Source: Strongylocentrotus purpuratus (taxonomy: Eukaryota; Echinodermata; Echinoidea; Camarodonta; Strongylocentrotidae). Taken from it: 64,000 nucleotides of DNA. Below are positions 27,198 to 32,840 of this stretch, one piece after another (position 1 is the first letter of the stretch; each line of letters begins with the position of its first letter). The stretch is from assembly GCF_000002235.5 (NCBI RefSeq), contig NW_022145554.1:713501-777500 (forward strand), written 5' to 3'. The notes under the pieces are model-generated. The model made no database searches and was not told where the DNA came from. It saw only the letters and a list, made by a program, of their open reading frames with translations. Position numbers and translations under genes: made by a program.

Positions 27198-30100
27198 CAT
27201 TCCAACATTTTGCAATAACACGCTTGATTCACTATTCATACGTCCTCTAAAATCCATTATTTACATGTAGATGCAGCAGGGGGAAGCTCTGCTCATTAGT
27301 ATTTATGGTTGGTCAACAACAACAACAACAAAAATCTGTCCAGGGTAATGAAGTGAAAGTGAAACCACCATGAGTCACATAACAATCAAATTGCTCTTAT
27401 CGGTATGTACTTGAATTATTCCTCCCCCTCCCCCTCCCCCTCCCCCTACAAATCTGCCCAGTTAATGAATTTACTTAGTAAAACTACCCTGAGCCAGATA
27501 ACAATCAAATTGCTCTTATCAGTAGTGCACTTGAATTATTCCTCCCCCTCCCCCTCCTCCTCCCCTTACCCCTCCCTCCATTTTTTGTTATGACATTCAA
27601 CTCAGAAAAATCTATTTACAGCAGTAATATTTGAAACTGAATTTTTAAAATAGAGCTACATGTATTTTTGCTTAAATTTCATGCATTTAGGGGGATTGGC
27701 ACCCTGCATTGACCACAATTAATTTTCAAAAAAATGAGGCTCACCTTTAGGATGTCCAGGACCAGAGGAAGCAGAGTGCTGCTCTATCGACTTGAGGAAA
27801 CACAGGAGGGGGACGATGGAACGTTGGAATAGCTGACATGTCTTGCTCTCCATCTGACCGGGCTTGAGGTGGGAGATGAGACACTTGTCGGACCGCATCG
27901 ATGCTAACACTTCACACATACCTATAGAGAGGTGTCGATACAGTGTAAAAAGAAATCTTACAAAGTGTGAAGGTGTTTAGAGGGTAAGTAGACACTTGTT
28001 GGACAGCACTGGCGCTAAGTCACTAACACTTCATAGATTAATGTACCTGTAAAGAGGTGTATATAGAGTGTAGAAATTACAGTGCACAGAGAACAGTCAG
28101 TACATATTATCATTAAGAGTATTAAAGTGTATCTATAGAGAGGTGTAAATACATTGTAAAAATAAGTCTTAAAAAGTGTGAAGGTAAGTAGACCATTGTT
28201 ATACTACGTCGATACTAGCACTTCATACATATATATGAAAAGAGGTGTAACTAGAGTGCAAATAAGCCTCAGTAAAAAGCAAGATTGGACACCTGTCCGA
28301 GTGTATCTAGAGCACTTTAAACCACCAGAAAATAGGGTTTAAAAAATGGCATGTGTTGAGAGTGAGACAAAAAGGAATTGTTAAAATAAATTTATTGATC
28401 TAATATAATCCTACAATTAGTAACAACCAATTTTTATCAATGAAAGACACAATTAGCATAAAAAAGTGATTAAACCTGTATCTGTAAGCATTGCTGATGT
28501 ATCAAGTTCTATATAAACCCAGAATATTATCATTATTATCCTCCAAGTGTCTAGGATTATTGATTTCTATCTGTAGTTTTTACAAGCCTTACCTCTGTCC
28601 CATGCTGCTAATACAGTCCTGAGTTGCAGCGATGTGGCAAGGCTGTGCATAGCCTTGAGAGCACCTTGCGACAAACGATTCTTTTGTTCTGAAAAGTGAC
28701 AAATGAGAAAAATGATTCCACTATTATTTCTAAAATCAGGGGCTGGCGTTGGGATTAGAGATAGGATTAGGGTTTTGGTTAGGGATAGGGTTAGGGTTAG
28801 GTTTACATGGTTATAGAAAGGGTAATCATACATTCAGTTCCCAATTCCATTCTTAACATACAGGACGAACCAAAACATGAAGGACAAAAAAGGTATAATG
28901 CATATTATTACAATACGAAAAATATATTGCCACGAGAATGGCAGTGGATAGGTGCAGTACACGTTTGTCTACATGTAACCAAAGAAACTCATCTACCTCT
29001 GTGTAAAATGGTGGTTTTTAATGTTTGTTTGTTGCTTTGTTGTGATTGTTCATAATCTTTAATAAGAAATATCTGTTTAATTCAGCCTATAATTGATTAC
29101 CATTACCTCTCATGTCCGTACCTCTTCTTTTGTACTTTTGTCTATTTATCATGTATTTCATCTTTTGCACAAGTTGCGTCTATTAGATTGTCAAGTGGAT
29201 TTGGCTCCTTGCAAATCCTATGTATTATCATTACCGAGGCATTCCTGAATCAACCATGTACTATACAAAAACTTCTACAATTTTATCATTATCATTTCAA
29301 AATGCCACTGCAAATGTACAGTGTACCCTTCATAAACTTTCAAGCATTTGCAAATAAAACAAATTTCAAAAAATAATTACAAATGATCAAAAACATGTTG
29401 CCTCTATGCCAATCCCTCCTTGCAGCATGCTTGAGGTTCGAGAGCATCCTATTATCTGAGGCTTCAAAACCGCCTCATCTCCCTATCATCAAAGTAATGA
29501 GATTATCTCCCCTTCATATCTCATACAAACAATGAGACTTGATCTGTTTAAATTTGAACTCTGTTGAAATCTAAAACCAGATCAGTCATGCAATATATGC
29601 TTGTTTAAGGTGATTTCTATCTCTGCATCTGCTATCTGCTGATATATGTTATTCACCTGTATTGGTACTTCTATCTTTTAACATGTTTTTGTGTGATTTG
29701 TTCTTAGGGTGATCTACATGTATGTCGGCGTTGTGGCGTGCGCCTGTAATACAGCTAACAGTGGAAATTACAAACTGATTCAGCCGAGGATGCAGGTTCG
29801 AAACTGAGTCACGTATTTTGGATGGTGATGTTAAAGGTCGGTCCCCAGACGTAAATAATCATATCTGATCGATACACGTCTGTAAAAACCATATACACAC
29901 ACACACACACCAGCTAGGAAAACACAAAGAAGTTTCACCTGGGACTTAACATATCTTACACAATGTGCAATATCCTGTAATCTCATATTTTCAGTTTTCT
30001 TTTCAAGCCATTTTTGACAAAATTGCAAAAAAAATCATTGATTTTTACTTCAAAAATACCCTTGAATGAAAGCTTGTAATTTGCTGAGTGGTAAGATGGC

Positions 30101-32814
30101 ATTGTTTAGGCAAGGGCAGGGCAAGCACTATGTGAAACTGTTTGGGGGAGCGTAGTCAAATCGGTGAGTTGCATAAAACTGTTTCGATATTATTTTTCAA
30201 TATGCCGTGGGCAATACATCTTTGTACCAAAATTCTCAAAAGAGCTTCCATAAAATGGAGAAAAAGTTCACAAAAAATAGTTTAGTCCAAGAAATAAAAA
30301 AAACAGAAGCTTCTCAACAATCGAATTCTATTTTTCACTCTACCTCTTCTGCTTCTGTCTCTCTTCCTCATTTATTATTTCCCAACTATTGTTGAATGCA
30401 GAGGTCTACAATGCATGTCACTCTATTCTAGTGTTTTTCTCTAACATTCTGATTGGGTTTTAACTGAAATCAATATGACCGCTAGACGACCCATCTTCAT
30501 GCAAACAAAGGATGCCCAAGAAGGCTGCATCCTCAAGTGACGCTAAATGGAAAACACCAGAGTATGGAAATGTCAATGGAAATCAAATTGCGATCATTTG
30601 CTGGAATGTCAGATTCTCGTGACGAGTGGGGTCGCCTTTCGAAAACTGCCAAGTCGGAGCTCTCGATCAAAACACCTGTATTGATTACAATTCTAGCTTG
30701 ATGCAATGTCAGATCTGTCAAGAAAATTCCTAACTAGCATGTGCATGTTTGTATACTACACTTGAAGCCCATTATCATTATATGAATGAAAGGTAGCTTT
30801 GGACAATTCCCTATCAGGACATTTAAAATATTCAAATTCAAGTTTGTTTTTGATTGACGTTTTAATGCCTTAAAGATAAGCTTGAGTTCTGGTAATGATA
30901 GAAAATATATTCTCACAGAATCAAACAAAACTCACATTGAATATTCTGCTATTCAAGATTTGGCCGTGTTTCTGCTGGGAAGGGGGCTAGCGCTACAATC
31001 TAATAGCACATGATTCTCTTGATTTCTTTAACAAATATTAACATGATACTAACATTTTGAGATGAACATCATTCCTTAATTATAATGTCTTCGACATGTA
31101 TGTGAAATAATTTACCTTTGGTACAAGATGACTCCATGACCCAAACTATTGTTAAGGCTGCAAGGTCATCCACCTGCGATACATGACCCAAGACCTCATC
31201 GACATGATCCATGCCTTTGGACTTCCAAAGGACCTGCTGCAGTCCATTTGCCAAGTTGGCCCCAAACTCCTGCCACAGCTGCTCAAAATAGAGTCCACAG
31301 AGCTGTTGCCTGGTCCCCTGGGTCAGGGAGTCGCCCCATCGGACTGACTTCCGCTGGGAGGTGTCCCGGGCCTTCAGTCCGCTTCCATTGCTAGACGAGG
31401 AAGGCCCTGATGCCTTCGACTTCCGGTCCACTGCGACCTGCTTGTCCCTGGTGGTCTTGACCACCTGTCTCTGCAGGAGATTGGTCGACGTTGCAACCGC
31501 TCCAAGAAGCTTCACAATGAATTCCTCCTCGTACATTTCAACATGGCTGAGGGGAGAATTCCTCCCTGATAGGTCCAAAGCTTTGTTGTCCTTTAGATCC
31601 CACATTGCACTTAATACAGGGCTACTTGATGCGAAGGATACAGAGGCTGTCTCACTATCCGTCTCTTCTGGGCAGCTTTCAGATAAGCTATTGAAGTACT
31701 CCTGCCAGTCAAAGAAGAAGCCAGGTGTTTTGACAGCAGAGAGCAATTTGGAGTTGGCTGTAAGGAAATTAAGTGTTCTGATCGCGACCGGGCGTGACCT
31801 TTCCTTTGCCAAGATGGTCAGTAGACGATTGCACGTGTAGGGCATACAGGAGACAACAGCGCCCTCTGTGTCCAAGAATGGGCTTTTCTGCGCTGAAGAA
31901 TTTGATGATTCTGATGATTCTGATGATTCTGATGATGATGATAAGAACAAAAAACGCTCAAACAGAACTATAGGTCTTGCTAGCAGTCTATTGAACTCTT
32001 CCATACCACGCCCTACATTAAACAAGAGTTCTTGTGACATGGAACTTGCATGGTTAAACGCTAGCACCCGAATACCTGTGTATATTAACCTATGTAACCA
32101 CAACAGGACACAGTCTCTCCAGTAATAAAGCGTGTTGCTCATATTCATAAGGTCCAAGCGAAGTTGCGGGAGAAGCAATTGCAACCATTTGTCCGAATGC
32201 AGCTGATGTTGAATCGAAGACCAATCATTGAGCTGTATCCGTAAGTGTTCACATAGCCTTGGCAAATACTCTAGTTTTGTGGTCGGGTCTGAACATTCAC
32301 AATTCTCCAGGGATTTCAAGGTAGTCTGTTCAGCCAGAACCAACCCCTGGATGCTCGTCACCAGCTCACGCAGCTGCGACGCCCTGTACATGCAGTCTCT
32401 GATGAGCTGCAGACGCGCCCTTTGCAACAAAAGCGCATGCAGATCCGAGTAATGATGAGCTATTGACACACTGTACTTGTTGTGAATGAATGCCGAAGAT
32501 ACCCTTCCGCGGGTACGGAGGCAAGGTCTGTTCTGTGGCTTCAAGAGCTCAAAGCATTCCTCAAGGATCTGTACACTATGTGAGATCTCCTCCTTGGAGT
32601 ACTGCGGTAGACCTTGTGGTGTATTCCGGGTTTTGAGTCTTGGTGTCGGTACCGGTGCAGCTGCTGCTGTAGCAATGGTGGGTAGCAATTCTCCTTGAGG
32701 GGTGCCGGGAGATGGTGGCGGGGTGTCCAGGTCAAGGGCTGGGGTACCATGGAGGACTTGAAGGGGTGGTAGGCGACGCACAGGAGGTTCCACCATTGTG
32801 CCACCCGGATCCAT
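940..32814 (-). CDS. CCDC142: CCDC142-like gene, five coding exons, 3' end off the left edge
   Basis: Spliced minus-strand gene: join of 32814..31116, 28688..28593, 27921..27745, 1817..1621 and 1119..940 (783 codons, no stop). All junctions use GT/AG and keep frame (phases 1,1,1,0). Identification is by comparison from memory with vertebrate CCDC142: exon 4 has NWTVGPFLLISYGDL where human has AWAPGSFLLLIQKDL, exon 2 ends AAWDRG near a human WDQG, and exon 1 blocks RPIVLFERFLF, CNRLLTILAKERSRPVA and LYFEQLWQEF follow the human order. The protein is mainly helical and Leu-rich, with a Pro/Ala-rich N terminus; no signal peptide, membrane segment or catalytic motif is visible. The molecular function of CCDC142 is not established, so none is assigned. 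The part expected after exon 5 (roughly the last fifth, judged from human) was not found in 1..939. A BLASTP or profile search against the CCDC142 family would settle the identity. Confidence 0.75.
1120..1620 (-). other. Intron 4 of the CCDC142-like gene (phase 0)
   Basis: 501 nt between donor GG|GTGAGT and acceptor CCTCTCAG. It contains an AT-rich (AAT)n-like stretch at about 1500-1570 and nothing else recognisable. Confidence 0.7.
1621..1817 (-). CDS. CCDC142: Exon 4 of the CCDC142-like gene
   Basis: 197 nt; acceptor CATCTTTCCAG|GCAAG, donor CTAAGG|GTGAGT. The carried-over G makes GGC (Gly). The exon encodes KNGLNFLIHGAQAQ, then a helical stretch ending in QDFLANWTVGPFLLISYGDL. This is the best conserved block relative to my memory of vertebrate CCDC142. 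It enters in phase 1 and exits in phase 0. Spacing to the exon 3 motif is close to the vertebrate spacing, so no coding exon needs to be postulated inside the 25.9-kb intron between them, although one small in-phase exon cannot be excluded. Confidence 0.8.
1864..2760. repeat. Tandem minisatellite, about 70-75 bp unit, diverged
   Basis: The phrase CACATCCAAA(A/G)AGAACAT recurs about every 70-75 bp (2056, 2134, 2207, 2273), each followed by a CACTTTG(T/C)TGGAAATTTCA block and ATTCAACAAACTG. More diverged units (ATTCAACAAAG..., CATTCATCCAC...) continue to about 2760, and a first hint is at 1864. The array begins close to the exon 4 acceptor, inside intron 3. The 131-codon open frame across it is a by-product of the repeat. 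Confidence 0.7.
3560..3835. repeat. (CT)n-rich microsatellite tract, first block
   Basis: Interrupted TCTC/CTTT runs with a poly-C core at about 3770-3785, followed by pure (CT)n. Low-complexity open frames on both strands are translations of the repeat. Confidence 0.8.
3870..3995. repeat. (CT)n and poly-C tract, second block
   Basis: CTCTCTATATCTC-type sequence with two poly-C runs (about 3928-3939 and 3956-3966) followed by about 26 bases of pure (CT)n. It is separated from the first block by about 35 bases and probably arose by local duplication. Confidence 0.75.
4440..4530. repeat. Fragment of a CCGGCGTA...GCCGCA repeat
   Basis: Starts CCGTATTTGCCGGCGTAAAG and contains GGCCGCA and, about 45 bp later, TGCGGCC in inverted orientation. 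This resembles short inverted-repeat elements ending CCGTATTT that are common in animal genomes. No complete right end was found. Confidence 0.4.
4895..4990 (-). mobile_element. tRNA-derived SINE head or tRNA pseudogene, tRNA-Thr-like
   Basis: On the minus strand TGGCTCAGTGGTAGAGG (A box, 4980..4964) is followed by GTCTGGTCTTGTAGG and GGGTTCAAACCC (B box, 4933..4922). The CTGGTCTTGTA stretch resembles the anticodon arm of tRNA-Thr(UGU), but the 3' half of that stem is altered and the acceptor ends do not pair. It is therefore a pseudogene or SINE head, not a working tRNA. Confidence 0.6.
5640..6230. repeat. Three tandem units of about 180-230 bp with purine-rich cores
   Basis: Unit starts at about 5640 (CAGGAGTAATCATTGCTTTG), 5822 (ATAGGAGACATCATTGCTTT) and 6054 (CAGGAGAATTCACTGCTTCG). 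Each continues through a ...TCTCTTGTA(A/C)AGGTTGGG-like segment into a long G/A-rich stretch (GGGAAAGG-type). The third unit is the most diverged. Confidence 0.7.
6775..7092. mobile_element. MITE-like inverted-repeat element, family A, copy 1
   Basis: Left end CAGGAGGGTGTTTCACAAAG matches, inverted, the right end CTTTGTGAAACACCCCCCTG. The arms extend over about 50 bp each (TAAGTCGAACTTA / TAAGTTCGACTTA). The spacer is AT-rich with no open frame. A second copy is at 38717..39032. It is a non-autonomous DNA element of unassigned superfamily; target duplication is unclear. Confidence 0.75.
7618..7888. repeat. (GA)n / GACA-rich microsatellite
   Basis: About 270 bp of AGAGAGACAGAGAGA and GACAGACAGACA. 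Long Ser/Leu-rich or Arg/Glu/Asp-rich open frames on both strands here are repeat translations, not genes. Confidence 0.85.
9684..9780. repeat. Poly-A / poly-T low-complexity runs
   Basis: Alternating runs of T and A (about 9688-9698, 9706-9716, 9723-9736, 9762-9770). A (TA)n run follows at about 9967-9980. No gene. Confidence 0.6.
12188..12322. repeat. (CT)n microsatellite
   Basis: Long CTCTCT run interrupted by poly-C and by two CCAT(G/C)TTT motifs. Confidence 0.85.
12986..13126. mobile_element. MITE-like element, family B, copy 1
   Basis: Ends CAGGGCCCGATTTCACAAAA and (inverted) CTTTGTGAAACTGGTCCCAG. The inner sequence includes GACAAATTACAG, GCTTCTGATTGGTTATAAGC and TTTGTCATTTGTCATTG. 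The same organisation recurs at 50298..50449 and 52098..52249, the inner block being in the opposite orientation here. Confidence 0.7.
13984..14041. repeat. 58-bp inverted repeat, GAGC(C/A)AGAAGGGC ends, copy 1
   Basis: GAGCAAGAAGGGCATTAACT at the left and AGTTATAGCCCTTCTGGCTC at the right form an imperfect palindrome. A similar one is at 40505..40561, and a half copy (GCCAGAAGGGTGTTAACTC) lies at about 22470. Confidence 0.5.
16130..16990. repeat. About 200-bp tandem repeat, just over four units
   Basis: The block GGAGGTGCTAACGCCACGAA recurs at about 16269, 16470, 16671 and 16872 (a period of about 200 bp). It is followed each time by GGAGGAAGAATAATTGGTAT, a CTGCAGTACACTTTTACGG-type block and a TTCATGCTTTGTTCTTAGAG-type block. 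A partial unit precedes it at 16130. The middle units are nearly identical and the outer ones more diverged. It lies about 0.4 kb upstream of the LINE at 17.4 kb. Confidence 0.8.
17382..20632 (+). mobile_element. Near full-length CR1/L2-like (Jockey-superfamily) LINE
   Basis: One uninterrupted ORF with endonuclease and reverse transcriptase (17497..20421) is followed by about 180 bp of 3' UTR with AATAAA and a tail of five TCAAT units (20606..20632), a typical target-primed LINE 3' end. The left limit is a guess from where a GC-richer GGGCGCTGCTCTGTGGCGAC segment begins; no target duplication was found. No separate ORF1 is visible. It is inserted in intron 3, antisense to the host gene. Confidence 0.8.
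17497..20421 (+). CDS. LINE polyprotein: AP-like endonuclease and reverse transcriptase
   Basis: 974 residues from ATG 17497 (ACAATGG context); the open frame extends a few non-AUG codons further upstream. After the start comes a hydrophobic stretch (about residues 7-22), then a basic segment KRGRKGG (about 70-90). The endonuclease follows, with NVRSL near 100, TETW including Glu129, GDFN with Asp248, and a terminal SDH with Asp298 and His299. The reverse transcriptase shows the expected series: TPGPD, NDYRPIAL, FIDFSSAFNT, GVPQGCVLSP and the catalytic YADD (Tyr741 to Asp744), then YLGTTIS and a C-terminal RT tail. It would copy element RNA at nicked DNA in the nucleus. No stops, frameshifts or missing catalytic residues are visible, so it may be coding-competent. 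The exact clade (CR1, L2 or Rex1-like) is not settled. Confidence 0.92.
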   Translation: MAFAHSRIIIVVFIAVLVISVEIRPGQAIETRPHPTSLVYSRDELLKLRDTSAETRPTGFDDFPKECKPRKRGRKGGVRSRIRRRGNKPPLPTIILGNVRSLPNKMTELETLSKYMHEYREACLMCFTETWLNENVPDSAVELPNFSLIRSDRTTASGKSRGGGLCMYVNKRWCTNWSIKHSVCQPDIELLAVGLRPFYLPREFPQIFVITTYIHPRADMAVASDAIAEKVNNLQALSPDAPIFIAGDFNQCRLDNVMPNFEQYINIPSRNDAFLDLCYGNIPHAYTSKACHQLGNSDHLNFHLVPTYRQKLKKASPVSRQRYDWSDDASERLRACLDCTDWDVLFNSTDTLDEATEVISAYINFCVDLNIPRKTSKVFQNNKPWVSKELRDLLKAKNRALVAGDNSEVRNLQKQIKRQVIASKQLYKEKIERGFQENNPKAAWKTLQDVTGYKRKSSVNESVVNQTFVDSLNDFYCRFDHSDFATKNVETMQNLRESLTRDFEVITVSEHEVRMVLGDVNVNKTPGPDRICNKLLKTCKDQLASVFQKLFQLSIDRGTIPKLWKMSTVVPLPKVKNPSEMNDYRPIALTCSIMKCLEKIVLKRLLNQVSPFLDPMQFAYRKNRGVEDAVLILLHKLYSHLDTMKTYTRSVFIDFSSAFNTLIPHLLTRKLSNLNVHPQLIMTIQDFLLCRCQQVKIGKLISCVRSISTGVPQGCVLSPVLFSIYTNDFVSTDDNCSMIKYADDTVITGYISDDNTERYFSLIQQFVEWCDRHHLQLNVAKTKEIVIDFRKRTVVNHAPLCIHDSVVEQVSEYKYLGTTISCKLDWSKNVNIIQKKANQRLYFLRQLKKLHIDNTLLVLFYKSIIQSILTFNLICYFRNGTRASKRKTERIRKIAQRITGLELPSLESIYVDRTLLKITRIMKDPSHPLFHNYNFNRSGIRLCVPRTRRERFRRSFVPDSTHMFNSMVKRGQSM
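21373..22180. repeat. G-rich minisatellite, seven units of about 90-160 bp
   Basis: The phrase TTAGACTGTGAGATTGCCGT (with variants) recurs at about 21377, 21470, 21583, 21736, 21894, 22007 and 22123. Each is followed by AGAGAAAGATTGGAGGGA and a G-rich block: (GGGGT)n in unit 1, (GTGAGGGG)n in units 3 and 4, long G runs elsewhere. Most units then read GAAACCTGGGCTATGATGG. Unit length varies mainly through the number of GTGAGGGG copies. Confidence 0.85.
23424..23775. repeat. (CT)n-rich microsatellite with poly-C
   Basis: Two pure (CT)n runs around a poly-C block, a gap of mixed pyrimidines, then another (CT)n run near 23683-23715. The 173-residue Ser/Leu-rich frame here is not a gene. Confidence 0.85.
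24422..26460 (-). mobile_element. 5'-truncated L2-like LINE
   Basis: The minus-strand reverse transcriptase frame ends at 24655 and is followed by a 3' UTR reading AGCGCCTAATAAATGTTATG and a (TTA)n tail at the left end (24440..24421), the usual end of L2-type elements. The right limit near 26460 is where similarity-bearing sequence stops; the endonuclease half is missing. It has the same orientation as the host gene and lies in intron 3. Confidence 0.85.
24655..26445 (-). CDS. L2-like LINE reverse transcriptase, N-terminally truncated
   Basis: 596 residues open from a codon just after a TAA (26448..26446) to a stop at 24655, with no ATG at its start, so this is the 3' part of a longer ORF2. 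Numbering from the GTG codon at 26409, the motifs in order are: SKHCKLDPIPTWLLKE, NYRPIANLPFLGKVLE, LLDYTAAFDTINH, GVPQGSVVGPLLF and YADD (residues 306-309). They are followed by an LGLNID segment and a C-terminal tail with IDYCNSSLSGLP, SLHWL and the YGDRAFSVIAPALWNKLP block typical of L2-like elements. No internal stop or frameshift is visible, so the insertion is probably fairly recent, but the element lacks its endonuclease and cannot be autonomous. Confidence 0.9.
   Translation of the reverse strand, partial: GKKFDHKELFRLVKTLSTPTQSSPLPDHSSDSELANRFATFFREKVAKVVSSFPNVVPAPASRSFAPGPRHELSDFCLVSLSQVRKLITSLPSKHCKLDPIPTWLLKEVLDELLPHITKLFNLSLSSGIVPESFKTSLLLPLLKKPSLDTNGLKNYRPIANLPFLGKVLERIVSLQLKAHIDNLGLFPIHQSAYRNHHSTETATVKVLNDLLLAVDKGNEAVLILLDYTAAFDTINHDLLLHRLENDFSITGTVLQWIRSYLMHRTQKVIINDTNSESFPLICGVPQGSVVGPLLFILYTSPLSNVINLHQNIQHTMYADDTQIYVTLHPNSRTVAANKLTSCLNEIKTWSFQNCLCLNDSKSEMIHITSKFRNSDPFPDLVMSDGSLSCCASVRDLGLNIDSNLTFKQHISNICKSASFGIYKISRIRRLLDRPTTSKLVHAFVSTHIDYCNSSLSGLPQSHLVPLQRVQNSAARLVTLSRKSEHITPILNSLHWLKIHHRISFKILLLCYKAINGLAPSYLSDLISLRSRTSSRTLRSSSTLLLTPGPRTNTRYGDRAFSVIAPALWNKLPAFIHCAPSVSQFKSLLKTYLFKL
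26481..26520. repeat. Short (CT)n tract
   Basis: About 15 bases of pure (CT)n, then mixed CTTTCC/TCTT sequence. It adjoins the 5' truncation point of the L2-like LINE. Confidence 0.55.
27164..27196. repeat. (CT)n microsatellite
   Basis: About 30 bases of (CT)n in the AT-rich part of intron 3. Confidence 0.8.
27370..27590. repeat. Two-copy tandem repeat with CCCCCT cores
   Basis: The phrase AACAATCAAATTGCTCTTAT occurs at 27381 and 27500, each followed by CACTTGAATTATTCCTCCCC-like sequence and a (CCCCCT)n run. The period is about 119 bp. Confidence 0.75.
27745..27921 (-). CDS. CCDC142: Exon 3 of the CCDC142-like gene
   Basis: 177 nt, phase 1 at both ends. The acceptor is CTCTATAG|GTATG and the donor CTAAAG|GTGAGC. 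With the carried-over G it reads G-MCEVLASMRSDKCLISHL, then a Leu-rich segment CQLFQRSIVPLLCFLKSIE that matches in spacing the human stretch AQLLQQLLPPLLDAL (from memory). The intron side of the acceptor is flanked by a tandem array that contains degraded copies of this exon's first codons and splice site (see 27877..28320). Confidence 0.8.
27877..28320. repeat. Tandem array spanning the 5' edge of exon 3
   Basis: The true exon start plus acceptor (27877..27990) is followed to the right by diverged copies. Exon-like CACTTGTTGGACAGCACTGG...CTAACACTTCATA is at about 27993-28034, with a CCTGTAAAGAGGTGT acceptor-like motif at 28046. A second acceptor-like block CTATAGAGAGGTGT is at 28132, and a third exon-like copy (ATACTAGCACTTCATACAT) at about 28212. 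On the coding strand the copies read like the first codons of exon 3 (YEVLVT, YEVLVS versus CEVLAS) but hit a TAG within about ten codons. Confidence 0.75.
27922..28592 (-). other. Intron 2 of the CCDC142-like gene (phase 1)
   Basis: 671 nt between exons 2 and 3. Its exon-3-proximal half is the tandem array described at 27877..28320; the remaining 28320-28592 shows no feature. Confidence 0.7.
28593..28688 (-). CDS. CCDC142: Exon 2 of the CCDC142-like gene
   Basis: 96 nt, phase 1 at both ends. The acceptor is CACTTTTCAG|AACAAAAG and the donor GGACAGAG|GTAAGG. The single base left from exon 1 (G) completes GAA, giving E-QKNRLSQGALKAMHSLATS and onward to LAAWDR before the exon ends on one base of a Gly codon. 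A WD-G motif lies at the same place in vertebrate CCDC142 (from memory). Because the exon is symmetric (1-1), skipping it would keep the frame. Confidence 0.8.
28749..28802. repeat. Short interstitial TTAGGG-like repeat
   Basis: GGATTAGGGTTTTGGTTAGG followed by GATAGGGTTAGGGTTAGG: five to six TTAGGG-type units with point changes, in intron 1, about 60 bp from the exon 2 acceptor. Confidence 0.65.
29725..29856 (+). mobile_element. SINE fragment resembling the SRP-RNA Alu domain
   Basis: GTGGCGTGCGCCTGTAATAC followed by AGCTA resembles the 5' Alu domain of 7SL (SRP) RNA, where GGCGCGTGCCTGTAGTCCC leads into AGCTA (from memory). CTGATTCAGCCGAGGATGCA could match the next part. A pol III B-box-like GGTTCGAAACT follows at 29795, then TGTTAAAGGTCGGTCCCCAG, similar in style to the tail of the SINE at 51766. 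The assignment is tentative. Confidence 0.4.
31116..32814 (-). CDS. CCDC142: Exon 1 of the CCDC142-like gene, with start codon
   Basis: 1699 nt encoding 566 residues plus one base. The ATG at 32814 sits in AACAAAATGG, a good eukaryotic start context, and an in-frame TGA lies five codons upstream (32829..32827), so this start is well supported. The donor reads AAAG|GTAAAT, with the intron starting at 31115. Residues 1-75 are Pro/Ala-rich and look disordered. The rest is Leu-rich helix, broken by a Ser/Glu-rich low-complexity stretch near residues 290-306, encoded by a GAT/TCA microsatellite, and by a basic Ser-rich linker just before LCGLYFEQLWQEF. The composition (balanced GC, no simple repeats apart from that stretch) contrasts sharply with the surrounding AT-rich DNA. 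Confidence 0.85.
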
Positions 32815-32840
32815 TTTGTTATGACATCAATCTGAAGGGA
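32815..32840 (-). promoter_or_regulatory. 5' UTR splice acceptor next to the start codon
   Basis: On the minus strand a pyrimidine-rich run ends TTTATTTCCCTTCAG just before ATTGATGTCATAACAAA and the ATG. It looks like a true 3' splice site (exon edge at 32831), which would put the ATG in a second exon behind an upstream non-coding exon. That exon and the promoter are not identified; they may lie anywhere to the right. Confidence 0.5.

Larger units (their letters stand above)
1818..27744 (-). other. Intron 3 of the CCDC142-like gene, about 25.9 kb
   Basis: Donor CTAAAG|GTGAGC at 27744, acceptor CTTTCCAG at 1818, phase 1. It hosts two LINEs (about 17.38-20.63 and 24.42-26.46 kb), several tandem arrays, microsatellites and MITE-like hairpins, listed separately. 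Stretches in which I see no feature: 2770-3530, 4530-4890, 5000-5640, 6240-6770, 7100-7615, 7900-12180 apart from homopolymer runs, 12340-12980, 13130-13980, 14045-16130, 20640-21370, 22200-23420, 23780-24420 and 26470-27160. The segments at 3060-3430, 8430-8660, 11820-12060 and 22880-23010 are less AT-rich and unique-looking and could be regulatory, but only by composition. Confidence 0.65.
28689..31115 (-). other. Intron 1 of the CCDC142-like gene (phase 1)
   Basis: About 2.4 kb. Near the exon 2 acceptor it carries a short run of TTAGGG-like repeats (28749..28802), and at 29725..29856 a SINE-like segment. The rest (28810-29720, 29860-31110) has no coding or repeat signal I can name, apart from a short (CA)n at 29893..29910. 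The block around 30470-30680 is unique-looking and less AT-rich, but nothing shows a function. Confidence 0.65.

Noticed and set aside
28807..29055. 82-codon plus-strand frame in intron 1
   Set aside because: No conserved motif, Cys/Leu run from AT-rich DNA, opposite to the host gene with no splice support.
31149..32698. Several plus-strand frames of 60-159 codons
   Set aside because: Antisense shadows of exon 1 of the CCDC142-like gene.
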